A stretch of DNA of 64,000 nt from Lycorma delicatula (taxonomy: Eukaryota > Arthropoda > Insecta > Hemiptera > Fulgoridae), in NCBI RefSeq assembly GCF_047948215.1, contig NC_134456.1:56313959-56377958 (forward strand), read 5' to 3'. Made by a program: the position numbers and the translations under genes. Shown here piece by piece: positions 10,555 through 23,455 of this stretch (its first letter is position 1; each line of letters starts with the position of its first letter). The notes beneath the pieces were generated by a model. That model ran no database searches and was not told the origin of the DNA. It worked only from the letters and a program-made list of their open reading frames with translations.

Positions 10555-11760
10555 TCAGTATATTCAATCTAGATGTAGCCGTTTTCTAGCGTGCACCTTC
10601 GGCCCATCCTTTTCCACTCTTTTCTTTCTCTTTCTACTCTTTGCCAAGTTGCTTCTTTTGAATTCTTTCTCCTAGCAACTTTCCGGTCTTCCTTTCCTTC
10701 TCTTTTCAGTTAACGGGTACCAATTTAATACTTTATTAGTCCATATTCCACCGTCCGTTTTGTTTACTTGTCCGCCCCAATTTCTCCTCTTTATAGAATT
10801 TCTTTTGATTTCATTCGCGATCCTTTCCTTAGACTTTCTGTCTTTCCTGACATGATCCTATCTGTAGCCTGAGCTTACACTTTTCCTTATAATTTTTTTT
10901 CGGTTAACTTTTGTTTCGCAATCTTATAACATCTATAACATTACTCATTGTTTAAATATCATCCTCTAATTCTACATTTCACTTTCATCCTGAAATAAGT
11001 ATTTGTATATATTAAATGTAAACTCTCCCTAGACTAATCCTTCTGATTTCATTCCACAGTCCGTCCTTTCCAATTCTCTGTTCTAAATAAATAACATTAT
11101 TTTTGTTTTTTGTTTCTTCTTCTCTGATATTTAAGGTTTCGTTACTTCGTAGTTAGAGTGCATAATTTTCGATTTTTTTTTAAATTCACGTTGAGACCTA
11201 AACTTCTTGTATCTTTTATATTCTCTCGCATCTTATTTTCAATTTGTTCAGTATTTTTTTCCCATCAGAACCACTAAATTTTAACATGAGAACTAATGGA
11301 TAATTAATAAAATTTTCATTCCATAATTTAATTTGGTAATATCAAAACATTATCCAGAGTAGAATGGTTTATTTTAGATCTAGTCCAATTATGTGTTGCT
11401 GCCGCGTCAATTCCATTAGTTGTTATTGTCATAAAAATCTTATATCTATTAGAAGATAAATGTATTGTTGGATAGTTCCTTATATTTTTTCTATCAACTT
11501 ATTTAATAGAGTTAATTAGCTTTAACTATAATTTCCATCTTTTTGGTTTTCTAATAAATGTTTGACAAAATATTGCAGCTACTGTTTTACTTCCTCATTA
11601 CCCGACTTTTCTTCTTTCCGGTTGTACACCGCATCTAAAACTTTTCCAAAATCGACCAGGTGCCACTGAAATAACTCTCTTCCACTTCAACTTCATACTT
11701 GAGCTTCATTCTGATTTTTAGTTTCCATTAACAATCTCTTAGCATCTGGATCATCTGTTT
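10555..11760 (-). pseudogene. Degraded non-LTR retrotransposon reverse transcriptase, RTE/Jockey-like
   Basis: The C-terminal end is clear on the minus strand. About 10790-10660 reads RNWGGQVNKTDGG, VLNWYPLTEKRRKGRPE and, one frameshift later, EATWQRVERERKEWKRMGRR, stopping at 10569. This W-x2-x-V...KR-x-GRP...W-x3-A/V-x-(D/E)R-x-W arrangement is the hallmark tail of many insect RTE/Jockey-like ORF2 proteins. Upstream, near 11630-11690, ELFQWHLVDFGKVLDAVYN resembles reverse-transcriptase motif A (F-x-DF-x-KAFD), with the last Asp kept. The catalytic YxDD box was not found, and stops and frameshifts are frequent. It is a dead, old copy; 5' boundary and target duplications are not visible. Confidence 0.55.
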
Positions 11761-13709
11761 TTTACTCCTTTCTAAAGAGATCAGAAATTATCCTATTTCC
11801 TGCTTTGTATATCCTTCTTTTTTAATCATTGTTCTAATTGAAATAATATTATTAATTCCCAATTGTTATTTTCTGCCTAACATTTTTTTTACATTTAAGA
11901 TGTAAGTGAAACGTAAGTTTCACCAACTTTTAAGTTACTTCATTTATTGATTTAGTTCAAGGCATAAATGTGTATAATGAGTAGATAAATTCAGCATTAT
12001 CTATCGAGTTGCGATTAATCTGACAACATATTTCTCACAACATCATCACCATAAAGTATGATTTTTTTAAATCATCTTTATTTTGTAATTGGTAAAAAAA
12101 CGTAAAATTCTATACTTTTCAAGTCACATAACCTTTTTTGTTTTTTTGTTATTTAACATTATCTGTTTTCTAATAAAGGAAACTGTTAAAAAAGTAGAGT
12201 TTGTAGACGTATCTCTATAGCTCTATATTGTTTAATTTTTGAAAGAATTTGTATTTATATTTAATTATGTGTTTAAAACAGAGTGTAGTTTGTTTTAGTT
12301 ATAATGTTTTGATGTTTACTCTTATGAATAAAAAATATATACTTTCAAATTATAGCACAGTATAGAGTTTCATTGTTCTTACTAACTTTAATCTGCTGAA
12401 CTGCTGTAAATTTAAGCCAACACAGTTATTTTTCTGTAAATAGTAATGTAATCACGTTCTTTTTATAATTTTTTTTTTTCATTATGCAGTCTTTTTAATT
12501 TTGGTTTAAATTAAAAGTTGCTATGCATGAATTCATTTCCCTTGAGTTTTTATTGAGTTACTATTTATAAAAACATTTCATTTTATTTCGCTGATTTTAA
12601 ATAATTATTTTTTACATAACATAAATAAATTTCATGGTTTCATGAATTCAAATAAAAAAATAAAAAATAAAAATAAACAATTTCCTTCCTAATAAAAAGA
12701 AGTTTCTTTTTTATTACATGCTCCTAATTGAATATGCTCAGCGTTGATGTGACAATTGCAATTAGATTTCTTCCGGTGAAAGATTTTTTTTTTTTAATCC
12801 ATTAAAAAACTATTTAAAAAAATATATAAATACCATTTATTTATTTAAATATTTCTTTTATTTTAATTTTATTTATATTAAGGTATTTTACTATATTTCT
12901 TAACAGAGTTAGCAATTTAAACCCCCTTATTTTGACTGTTTTTATTAACAATTTCTACTCTTTCTTTAAATAGCAATTTTTTTTAAAGACTACCAATCGT
13001 TATACCATTTACCCGTTATACGATAAAAAGTTATTTACCAACTTTGTTAGAAAATTCTTCCTTTCCCATTAAACAAGTTTACCTGTAATAATATATATAA
13101 AAAATACAACAGAAATCAAGTAAATTTGACGATTTTTAAATATGGATAACTTTAGCCAATTTGGATATTTCTTCACCGACGAACTTGCTTCTTCCCATGA
13201 AAAACGTTGACCTCTAAAGTCATTCGAATTTTATCAGTAAAAACTACACAAAAGTGACAGAGAATATGAATCATTATTATAATTTTATTATTATCGCTCG
13301 TATTACTTTAATAATCTAGAAGACATATTTGAAAGCTGTTTTTGAATTACAATAATAGTAGTAATATAAATTTAGTCAAATATTTATATAAGGTTTTTCT
13401 TTTATCTAATTCCTTTAAATATTTCTCTTACATAGGTTTACTTTGTTTAATTACAGTGGATCCTTTAAATCCTTTCAGCATGATAACATGATCAATCAGT
13501 TAATTGATTTCACTCTCTTCCTTTTATTATCTTTAAACTTGAAAAATAGTTGGAAACTCTTAAATTCATCAAGGAAATCAAAGAACAAATAAAAATATAC
13601 AGGATTATACTGAGTCTATTTAATTAAAGATCTACAATAAAAATTTTAAATAAATGTGTGTGCGCTCGTGTGTGTTGTGTAAAACGTTTACATATGTAAC
13701 ATAAAGTTA

Positions 13710-13713
<4 letters not shown>
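11761..13713. other. A+T-rich non-coding stretch
   Basis: No gene, named repeat or RNA signature was seen. Confidence 0.45.
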
Positions 13714-13759
<46 letters not shown>

Positions 13760-13798
13760 TTTATTATAATGTTATTTATAAATATATATATATATATA
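13714..13798. repeat. AT dinucleotide microsatellites
   Basis: About 21 AT units run from 13714 to 13756, and a second run lies at 13782-13798. The 61-residue frame crossing them is a product of the repeat and not a gene. Confidence 0.95.
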
Positions 13799-15147
13799 AT
13801 ATTTTTCAATAAAAGATAATACTTTTTAATGATAATTTTTTAACTGCCCTGTTGCTAATTAATATTTTACAAGATAAATTTTCAGAATTTTTTTACCCAC
13901 TTAAATAAATAATCTCTATTTATTTCTACAAATGTGTTTCATTAATTCCGTTGTAAAAATGATTGTTTCTAACATTCATCTCTTCACGTACGTACGCATT
14001 TATAATATTCATGTATTTGATTATGTTTTGTTATTAATAATTTATATTACAATTTTTTTACTGCATTTTTGGTCCGTTTTTATTAAAGTATAAATTAGTT
14101 TTTCATAAATAAAAACGATATTATTACTCCCGCATTAGAATTCTAGGATCATTTGGTTTGTGTGATACGAAATGTAACAAAAGCAGTACGTTTAGAATTG
14201 AGAAAGTTAAATAAGGTATCGGTTTTGCTGAAGTTGTAGCCTTACTTTTCTGTTTTGTCGAAGACCATTAGCTTTTTCAGGGCGGCTTATTGGATGGAAC
14301 ACATCGACTGTAGCTCTGGCCTACAACGTAGGCAGCTCTGCTGCTTAAAGAAACACCCGCTTTTCCGCTTCACTGAATTGAAAGGATCAGTTTGAACCTG
14401 ATAAGCCTTTACTGGTGTGTCGTATCACATTTTATTCTTGATGTTACTTTGCTATTCAAGTTCAACAGCCGAGAGTTTGATGATGCACGAATGCACTATT
14501 ATTCGTAGTAACTTGTCCATTAAATCTGACTTTTTTCTTTCTTTTCTTTATTATTGTTATCTTTCTTCATTCCGAATTCTGATTTCTTTTTACTTTATTT
14601 CTTAAATGTTATATTGAACTTTATTTTTTACTCCTTCTCGAATGCACTGATGAGAATGCTATAGAGATAATGTCTTATCTCTGTAAATAGGCACGAGTTT
14701 TTACTTTCGCGAATTAATATTACTGAATTTCTAAATTTTAATCATTTAGGATTTTTTTTGAAAATTATTTGTTTTAAAATTATTTTTTATTTTTACTTTA
14801 ACTAAAAATTCAATACTGATAAAAACCCATTTTCTGAAATAGAAACCTTATAACAAGAAGACTATGAGAAAATACGGTACAAAACGTAAAAATTTGAGTA
14901 TTCAAATTTAAAAAAAAAATAAATATTTTTTTAAATTACTTGTGGTATATTTTATAAAGCAAGATATAGTTTGACATTAACATTTATGGAAAGTTATATA
15001 ACAACCGGATTACATAATTTCATATTCTAAGAATAATGATTTATTCTAAGAGATTTTACTTAACAATAAAGTTTTAGTTAACTCGTTTTTTTTAGTCCAA
15101 AATAGGGAATATTTGCAATCATTGTTGTTTTTTTTTTTAACTTTCTT
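13799..15147. other. Mostly A+T-rich, with a G+C-richer patch at 14150-14425
   Basis: The patch has tgtgatacga at 14160-14169 and the complementary tcgtatcaca near 14418-14427, about 250 bp apart, which could be the remnant termini of a small non-autonomous DNA transposon. It also includes a mixed-composition segment, cgactgtagctctggcc at 14308. No protein is recognised. The rest shows nothing. Confidence 0.3.
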
Positions 15148-15470
15148 CCCCCCTTTCAAGGTTCGAATTTCATAAAAATTTAGAAATCGGTTTTTAAATA
15201 TTCATATGAACATTACGGATACATACACCGAAAATCAAATTGATATCTTTATTTCTTACCGAGAAAAAATTAGCCGAGTTTTAAACAAAATTCAAAAATC
15301 CATTTTAACCCTTTAAAGTCTGATTTTAAAAAATCTGGAAATTAGTTTTTAGATATTTTATGAAGAATACATACACCAAAAATCAAGTTTTTTTTGTCAC
15401 TAAGAAATTTAAAAAATAGTAAATTTCATTGATACTCCATTTTAACCCTTTAAACTTAGAATTTCATAAG
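15148..15470. repeat. Degenerate tandem repeat of about 140-160 bp
   Basis: The box ccctttcaaggttcg, ccctttaaagtctg and ccctttaaacttag recurs near 15150, 15309 and 15447. Between boxes, catacacc(g/a)aaaatcaa and gaaat(c/t)(g/a)gtttttaaatat-like phrases recur. The family is unnamed and probably the internal part of an interspersed element. Confidence 0.55.
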
Positions 15471-17092
15471 TTCCTTTCTTAATCCGCATTTTCACTATAA
15501 GAACGCGTACACAAATTTATCTTGCTGGTCGTTGATTAGACTCACGAGATATTTTATATTTATAGATTACTTATTCAAAAAACTTAATAAATTCTTTATT
15601 GAAGCTAACGAACACCTATTTTAATGAGACTGTACTCGCCATAAGTAACAAATAATTCGTTGTAAAGCTTAAAACCTTTACAGTTTTATTTAATAAAAGT
15701 TATTTTTATAAACTATTTGTAAAATAAAGTTAATAGTTTATTTTACTAATCTAATAGTAAATTACTATAAAAGCTCATTGGTTATTAAGAAGTTTTTCAC
15801 AACAATTTATCATATAATAAAAATAAATTATTTATTTACGAGAATCTCGTTCGCTTACACTTTACTACTGACGTCTTGTAACTTAAAGTTATTAAAATTT
15901 GACAAGTTCGAAAAAATATTTAGTAATAAATAAATTTCTTTTCTCAGATGACTGAATTAGGCCTAATTGGAGATAACTGACAAACAAAAATATACATTTA
16001 TTTACATGAAGGGTAAGAAGGACGAAAGACAAAACAGTTGCTTAAAAATAATCTCTATTTGCAACATGCTTTTAACTGGAAATTCTCTTTTAAAAACTTT
16101 GAAAGTTGGCAAGCACAGCGAGGAAAGGGATTAAGCCTCTACTTTATTTTAAGAAAACATATAAAGGAAAATAAACATATAAACATCGTTCGTTATAATG
16201 GTTGTTATTAAAATAACAATTACTGTTATTTTTTCTGCTAAAACACTGTAGTCTCTGCGAGGAGAACTGTTTACCTTTCTTAGCTTCATTCTTTTATCAC
16301 ATGTTGACGCATTTCGGCGTTTCGGAACTACTCAATTGTCAAAACTTATTGTACTGGTATTTTTAAATTTCAGTTAATTTTTCATAGCGTTTACGCCCCT
16401 CTCTTTATCTGACGTCATGTCATATCTGGCCATCTTCTTGTTTTGTGTTAATGGTTATACTTATCTTTACATTTTATTTATCTATTTCCTGTTTTCAATA
16501 AATTGAGGTTCTTCAAAAGGACATCAGCTTGATTATTAATTTATGATCGTTTTATTGTTACTTTATGATTTCTAGATTTTCTTAAGTGTTCTTCATTTAA
16601 CACATTTGTGAATTAATTTCTTCATTCCTCCATTTTTATTGGGATTCGTCATTCTTTTATTAAATGCATTGAATAACTAGAATCCTGCATATGTTAAAAG
16701 AATGCTTACTAACACATTGGCTTTTACACTGATGTACGAACAGGCGCAAAAAATTCCATCTTGCTCTAGTTACGCGCTTACTCAGCGTAATTACAAATAA
16801 TAATATTTTATCAATCTAAATTGTTTCGAAATATATATTATGAGGTAAATACTTCACAATTATTTAGATTATTCATCTTAATATTTTGATTGGTTATCGT
16901 TAATTTTTGTACATGTAGATCATTTATATTTTTAAATAAAGATTTGATTCAGAGTTTTGCGGAAAATATTTAGTATTTTTGACTAGAAAGGCCGCTCAAG
17001 CCAATTTTCGGTAATAGTTTCATTCCAATTTGATTTACTACTTCTTAACTCAGGTTTTAAATCCGTAGTCGCATTATTCTATTATTGAGCTA

Positions 17093-17118
17093 ATAATTAT
17101 TATTCGAATAATAATTAT
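17093..17118. repeat. Perfect 26-bp palindrome centred on TTCGAA
   Basis: The sequence is identical to its reverse complement over 26 bases with no spacer. It is composed of AAT/ATT steps around ttcgaa. Confidence 0.85.
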
Positions 17119-19435
17119 AAATCCATTGAATTAGTTTTCGAATAATGTATTTTCATAATAATCTTCATGTTTTCATATACATAACCTTCTATTACTCCGT
17201 GTTTAAATAATTTCGTGCAAAAATTATGGTATCTTAAATATGTTCTTTATTAAATTTAAAATCCATACATATTTTATAATTTATTTGTACATTGAATAAT
17301 ATAAAGCTTTCTCATGACTTAATTATGAAAACTACTAATATCTGGCTTAATACATAATCATACTCAATTAACAAACAATAAAATTTTTGTTAATGTGGCT
17401 GATTAAATTTTTATTCCAACGTAACAACACATTTCGTACATACAAAATATTTCCACAGGGATTATATATTTAAAGTTTGATACTAATAATAGTTTTCCTA
17501 TAGACTCAGTAGTATCAACTAAATTATGAATAGTTTTTTTTTTTTAGATCAAGATGCTTTTTATAAGGACTATATATTCTAAATATTCATAAACAATGAA
17601 CAGATACGTAAGAATAAAACAAGAAAAGAATTTATATTGAGTAATATAACTTTAAATTAAAAGATTTTCTTCAGGTTAGAAAAAATATTTAATAATTTGG
17701 GTTTAATACTTAAATAATTTTTACAAAACAATCGTCTGGTAACAAGATATTTTATGTTTATATTTGGGTTTAGACTTTAAAGGCTTTCCTCGACCATGAT
17801 TTGTTATTTTTAAACTCAAATAGTATGTTTTAGGAAGTCAAAATTAATGAAACAAAAACTTAAAATTTTTCTAAGACGGCTAGGCTTTTATATTTTTACC
17901 TTACATGCATTTAATTATGCTACTTAGACATATAAATAATGGACTGAGAATTTTTAACTAATTTTGTGTTCATATTTTTATTTGTGAATTTGTATATTTT
18001 TCACAAAGAACCAATTGAATTAAAATCAACATCGTTTATAAATTAAATCAGTAGACTTAGTAATTTATTCAAGTTGCATCGTTTGCTGTTGTTATTTAAT
18101 AACACATGCGAAACAACAGTATATGAAAAATTTTTATTTCGTTGAATGTTCGCATAAAAAATCTTTTGTTGAGTAGATTTACATAAGAAATATCCATTGT
18201 ATAATGAAAAAAACATTTGTTTTAAAAATATTGTCTGACCCTAGTACCACAAATGTTACAAAGAAGTGAAACAGAAATTGAATTAAGTGGACATTGTCGA
18301 AAGAACTCCGCTAGAATTGTAGAGTAATTGCAATTAGGTAAGGTAAGCGGTAGAAGGATTTTAGACGTCCAGACCGACAACTTGATTGTGCTGGACCACC
18401 TGATGTTCGTTTCCCCTTCCTCATTTCCACTCATGGTACGAATGAGGTAATCATATTACGCCTGGTTGGGGCTCTAAAGGGCTACGCTACTTTACTAGAG
18501 TTCCTTAAATCTTGTTTGTCCTACCCAGAGTTTTCCTTGACTACCTTTGTTTTCCTCGTTAGACAGTTATTTCCCTTTTTGATCTAGTCGTAGTGAATTA
18601 GATTTTATTTAACGATGCCGTGTTAAAATTACAAGTAGATTAAAATATTTGTCCTATTCTATATTCTTTTAATTGATATCGATGAAAATAATCAAAATCC
18701 CTTTTGTTAAATTTCAATTTATTACCGGATAAAATCTACATAAAACTAATTGTATACTTCTTTCTCCATTGCAATATTTAGTCTAAACTTTTACTTTTTA
18801 ATTGAAATTAGTTATTATTATTTATATATATTTTTTTATTATCCTGAAATGAAATATATAACGTGTAATATAATATTAAGTATATGACAAGTAATTGCCG
18901 AAATCATTCTCAAAAATTAAGTAATGAAGTTTTTATCCATTGCCTTCTCAGTGAGCCGATTGAAATTTGAATATTTTTAAAACAACGATACTATGTTTTA
19001 TTACATTATTACAACGTAACTAGATTGGTGGTTTATTTTTTCTAGATTCGTGGCTTCTTTAATGTAAGTATCCTATTTGTTCTCTACCGGGCCAATTTTC
19101 CTAAGTGTCGTCGCAATGGAAACTTTACCATATCTGTATTTAATTTTTTATGAAACTATGATTGCGTTGTCAAATTATATCTTATTTTTAATGTGTCATA
19201 TGTTTTAATAAATATTTATTTATAAATTCTCTTGCAATTGGCAGTTCAGTTGGAACAATGCTTTACCAACATTCCTTTCATATCGGATATATCCATTAAA
19301 AATAATTGCTTTTTGTTTTGTTTTTTTTAGAAACATCATTATTAGTTTTATTACAAACTTTTATATATTCCTTATTCAAATTTTAACGAGAAAGATGAAA
19401 TTAATAAAACTATACACGAAAAAAGTTTTATACTT

Positions 19436-19500
19436 CCAGGAATTGAACCCTGGATCAGTTATTCTAGAAGCCAGAATATATTATCCGTTACTTAAATTTG
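19436..19500 (-). mobile_element. Possible tRNA-like SINE remnant
   Basis: The minus strand contains CCAGGGTTCAATTCCTGG, which resembles a T-arm and B-box. The rest of a tRNA cloverleaf and any SINE tail are not recognisable. Confidence 0.3.
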
Positions 19501-19807
19501 CTGAACAGTTTCATTATTTATATAAAATTGCCTATGTTTTAGTTTTTCTGATTAATCTATTAGATATTTGAAAGACAATTACTTTTATTATTTTAAGCGC
19601 TAAAATTATCTTGCTAACTTTATATACTTAGGTAGTTATATCATAAAAATAATATTAATTTAATTTTTGTAATAAAAACTTTTTTCGGGTATGTTTTTTT
19701 ATATTAATTTTTGAATATTCATTTTTTAAAAGTTGTTAACGATGAAAAAAATTAGATCGTAAAAAATCTTTTAAATTAGGAAAAAGAGTAGGGGAATCCT
19801 ATAAGTT

Positions 19808-19829
19808 TATATATATATATATATATATA
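19808..19829. repeat. AT microsatellite
   Basis: Uninterrupted TA/AT run of 22 bases. Confidence 0.95.
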
Positions 19830-22410
19830 CTATATACTGGTATATCGCCGGTATTTAAACATCCTACGTATTCTTTCATAGGCTTTTTATTTGTTGTGAA
19901 TTATTTTAAAAAAATTTAAAAAACCCATAACATACTGTAAGGACTTCCCATAATTAATAATAAATTAATGAATAAATTAAATCTGGCACTGGTCAATACC
20001 AGAACTGAAATTTACAACATTAACAAACTTTTAGTTAGAAGCGTATTACGTCAACCTGGTTACTATTGACATAACAGGTTATAACCGCAATATGTGTACT
20101 TGTGTTAGTAACTACAACCGCAGGAACGTAAATGTACGAATTTTACTAATCATATATCCAAAAATCATACATTAATTGAAATGGATTTACCGTTCCTAAT
20201 TTGAAATACCTGAATGTTTTCCATTATATATCTAAAATTTATAATTAGTTGATTGAATAGAAAAATCTTAAATATAAAAATTAAGTTTCCGCATTAGTTA
20301 GGAATTAAAAGTCTCTGTTGAAAGCAATTATTTTAAATTATAAATTTTAATAGCTTACTCTTTTATGGAGAGCAAGTTTCACTCCTTAAATGAAACCTAG
20401 ATAAAAAAGGAATTTTAACTAGGAGAGATGAAAAAAAGGTTTTATTCCTTTGATTTCTAGTTATTTGCAAATTAAAATTCTCCAGTGAAATTATTTAAAG
20501 AAGGCAATTTTATTCTAATTCACATTTAATCTCTGTGCATTTACATGCACAGAACATCTAGATTATATAATACCTAATTTAAAATTCTAAATTTTATAAG
20601 GGAATTTTTCTTTTTTTTATTAAAAAGGCTGTTGCCGCACAAGTATTTTAGCTATAAAATTTACTTTAAGATATTCTGTTCAATATATTGATTTTTTTAA
20701 CAAGAAGTTAATTTATATTTTTATTTATTTTCAAACATAGCATTACGTTTATCAGTAAAGTTAATTTTAAGTTTATAATTTATAAAAGTATATAAGTCTA
20801 TAACTAACAAATGTACTTGTAATACAACCGTTGTATTTTATTCCAAATATCGAATCAAAAACCTCTTCAGAGTGAACTAGTTCAGGTGTGAGTTTTACCT
20901 AAGAGGTTCAGAAGGTAAGGGTCAAAACTCAATCTACCTGAAGACTAGACTTCCCTTCTGAAGCTTTGATTTCCCTCGAGTTTTCTCTGACCACTCAATA
21001 ACACATATCACCATCTCTTTAACATTCTGTTTCTCACTGATCCTTCACTTTATTTAATCCTCGTTTCCTGCAAGCAAAGATAAATAATAAGAAATCAAAT
21101 TTCACGCTCTGATATCAAAGTATAATAAAATTGCAGGCAATTTTATTTTTGATGCAGCAAAAGAATACTTCATAGTTTCCTTAAAACTACTATCAATATA
21201 TTTTTGCACTATCAGAGAAAAAAACAGTTAAAAAATTTTATGATGGAAAACCTCTACATACGAAAAAAAATTCGATTGAATAATACTCGAGGGAAATTGA
21301 CCAAGTTCTATTACTGCATAAAACATGTGAAACTTCGTTAACAATGAAATCACCATTGCACCAGTCGGTTTGGGACTGTTGAAGTAGAATAAAAAAACTT
21401 AACTGGCTTTTATATTATTTCTCTTGAAATTTGAAATCATTAATTTTAGGTAAGGTTACTTTTGATTTATTCTTTGAATATATGTGTTGTTTCGATGTAG
21501 TTATAAATAATTAACTTTCAAAAATAGAAATGAACCGTTGTTTCATATCATCACTGGTAAAGAAAATGATTTTTTTTAAACGAATTTCTTGGTTTTTTTA
21601 AAATTTAAATGGCTATATTTTTTTTATTTTTTACAAAAATAAGCTTATGGATTTACTTTTTTGATATCCGTTTTAATTATAACGTCAGAATAAGAGTGAA
21701 TCTTGCCTCAATGGACAACGACCGTGTAAGATTCTATATCACTGCAAACTTTAAAAATAGCTAAATCATAATTAAATTAAATTTCTTTGCTGAAAAATAA
21801 CTAATAACGTTTGACTTCACATAATTTGGGGACTATCAAATGAAATTTAACAAACATTCCTCTTTATTTTCAAACTCAAATCGGCGACGTTTTTATTTTG
21901 CTTTAATCCCGTTTATCAGTAACATACTGTAAGTAAAAGTAAACTAACGTAATTAATTTCATTTTAGTTAGGTAAAATCAACTAAAACGTTAATTTTGTT
22001 TTGTTTTAATTTTTCAACGTCACAAGTATAAAAAGTTCCGTGGTTCTAGACTCGGAACAATAAACTCATTATAACTATATAGTCTTTGATGTAACGTATA
22101 CGTTTACGTCTTAAAATTCGCAGCATGTTTTGGATGACACTCGCTCTCTTTTTTTAGTTCTAGTCACATTCAATCTCTCTTCACCTCGTGTTCTTTCCCT
22201 CACTGTCATTGGTGGACGCTACATGTCATACATGACGCTAGTCACGTGTGGGCTGTCTCCACAGCCAACTAACTGATTATAGCTGTGCTGACTTTCCCAG
22301 TTGTCCCTGCTTTATGTTTTCTCTTCCGTCTGTTTCACTCTTTTTTCTTTTGTTTTACTCTTTGTTAATTTCATTAGACGATTATCCTCATCTTGGTATC
22401 TGGGAATGAT

Positions 22411-22882
22411 AAGCTTTGAAATTGATCCTTTTTTAACCCTTCCCACACTAGTCTGCTTTAACCAGAGCTATAATTTAATCAGTGTAATTAAATTTAAACC
22501 AGAGCTATATATTTTCAAAGTAAATTTTGAAAGTAGAGGTTTTGTAGTATTATATGATCTCAAAAAATATTAAAATTTCTGTGAAAATATACAAAAAATT
22601 AATGATTACGCAATAAAAAGTTAATCTTTTTATGTAGCCTTGATTTCCAAGCTTTGAAATTGATCCTTTAACCCTTCCCACATAAGTCTGCTTTAACCAG
22701 AGCTATAATTTAACCAGTGTAATTAAATTTAAACCAGAGCTATATATTTTCAAAGTAAATTTTGAAAGTAGAGGTTTTGTAGTATTATATGATCTCAAAA
22801 AATATTAAAATTGCTGTGAAAATATACAAAAAATTAATGATTACGCAATAAAATTTAATCTTTTTATGTAGCCTTGGTTTCC
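22411..22882 (+). repeat. Recent tandem duplication, unit about 238 bp
   Basis: Positions 22411-22648 and 22649-22882 align end to end, starting aagctttgaaattgatcc and ending in a tatgtagcctt-g-(a/g)tttcc phrase. I count about ten differences, including a short T-run length change, so identity is near 96%. Each unit carries aaccagagctata twice. The open frame that starts at 22301 runs into the first unit and ends with it, so it is not a conserved gene. Confidence 0.9.
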
Positions 22883-23205
22883 TAACCTGACATTTCGCTA
22901 GATAAAGAATTTGCTTTAGCTTAGTAGAGGATACCGCATTTATTTTTTCATACATTTACTTTATATTTTATAAGTTAAAATTGTATACTTAAAATGAGGT
23001 AATGCTTGAAAATTATTTTAAAATAAAAAATATCGGCCCCTAATAACATTATAATTGTTTAGTTCTTGATAACTTTCACTCTTATAAATACTTAATTAGT
23101 TAAAACAAGAAAAATATTAAAAATTAAAAAAACTCGACTGCCGAAAAAACATTGCTGACAAACATGGCTCTTTTTGTTCTGGTTTGGTTCCATCATTGTT
23201 TTGTA
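22883..23205. other. A+T-rich non-coding stretch
   Basis: No feature was seen. Confidence 0.45.
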
Positions 23206-23455
23206 TTATCCTAGCAAATTCCCCGTCTGAATTTTGAAAATCAGAAAATCAGTTGCGAAGGTATAACATTTCCTAATAACCGTGATCTGTAAAATCAAGA
23301 GTGTACCTTATGCAAGCAAAAGTTAGCCTACAACCTACTAATAAATACCCCGTTTGAATTTTGAAAATCGGTCGATTGTTAGCGGAGATACGTATTATAA
23401 GAGCACCCCATTGCACCTCCCAAAACAGCGACTCAGGGGCACCCCGTTTGTTATA
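23206..23455. repeat. Degenerate tandem repeat in probable transposon sequence
   Basis: The phrase ccccgt(c/t)tgaattttgaaaatc occurs at 23221 and 23348, and ccccgtttg again near 23443. A G+C-richer block (gcaccccattgcacctccc) lies between the last two. No coding frame is seen. Confidence 0.5.

Larger units (their letters stand above)
15471..22410. other. Long non-coding stretch
   Basis: Mostly A+T-rich. It includes the palindrome at 17093-17118, a tRNA-like scrap at 19436-19500, an AT microsatellite at 19808-19829, and moderately G+C-richer patches at 18230-18600, 20850-21060 and 22120-22330 with no readable protein. The 70-residue minus frame at 18222-18434 has no motif. The 22120-22330 patch is pyrimidine-rich with several ctct runs and could be exonic or regulatory; nothing proves it. 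Confidence 0.4.

Noticed and set aside
13624..13809. 61-residue frame rich in Ile/Tyr
   Set aside because: It is the translation of an AT microsatellite.
18222..18600. G+C-richer patch with a 70-residue minus frame as a gene
   Set aside because: No motif, no credible splice sites, and stops in the neighbouring frames; left as an unexplained patch.
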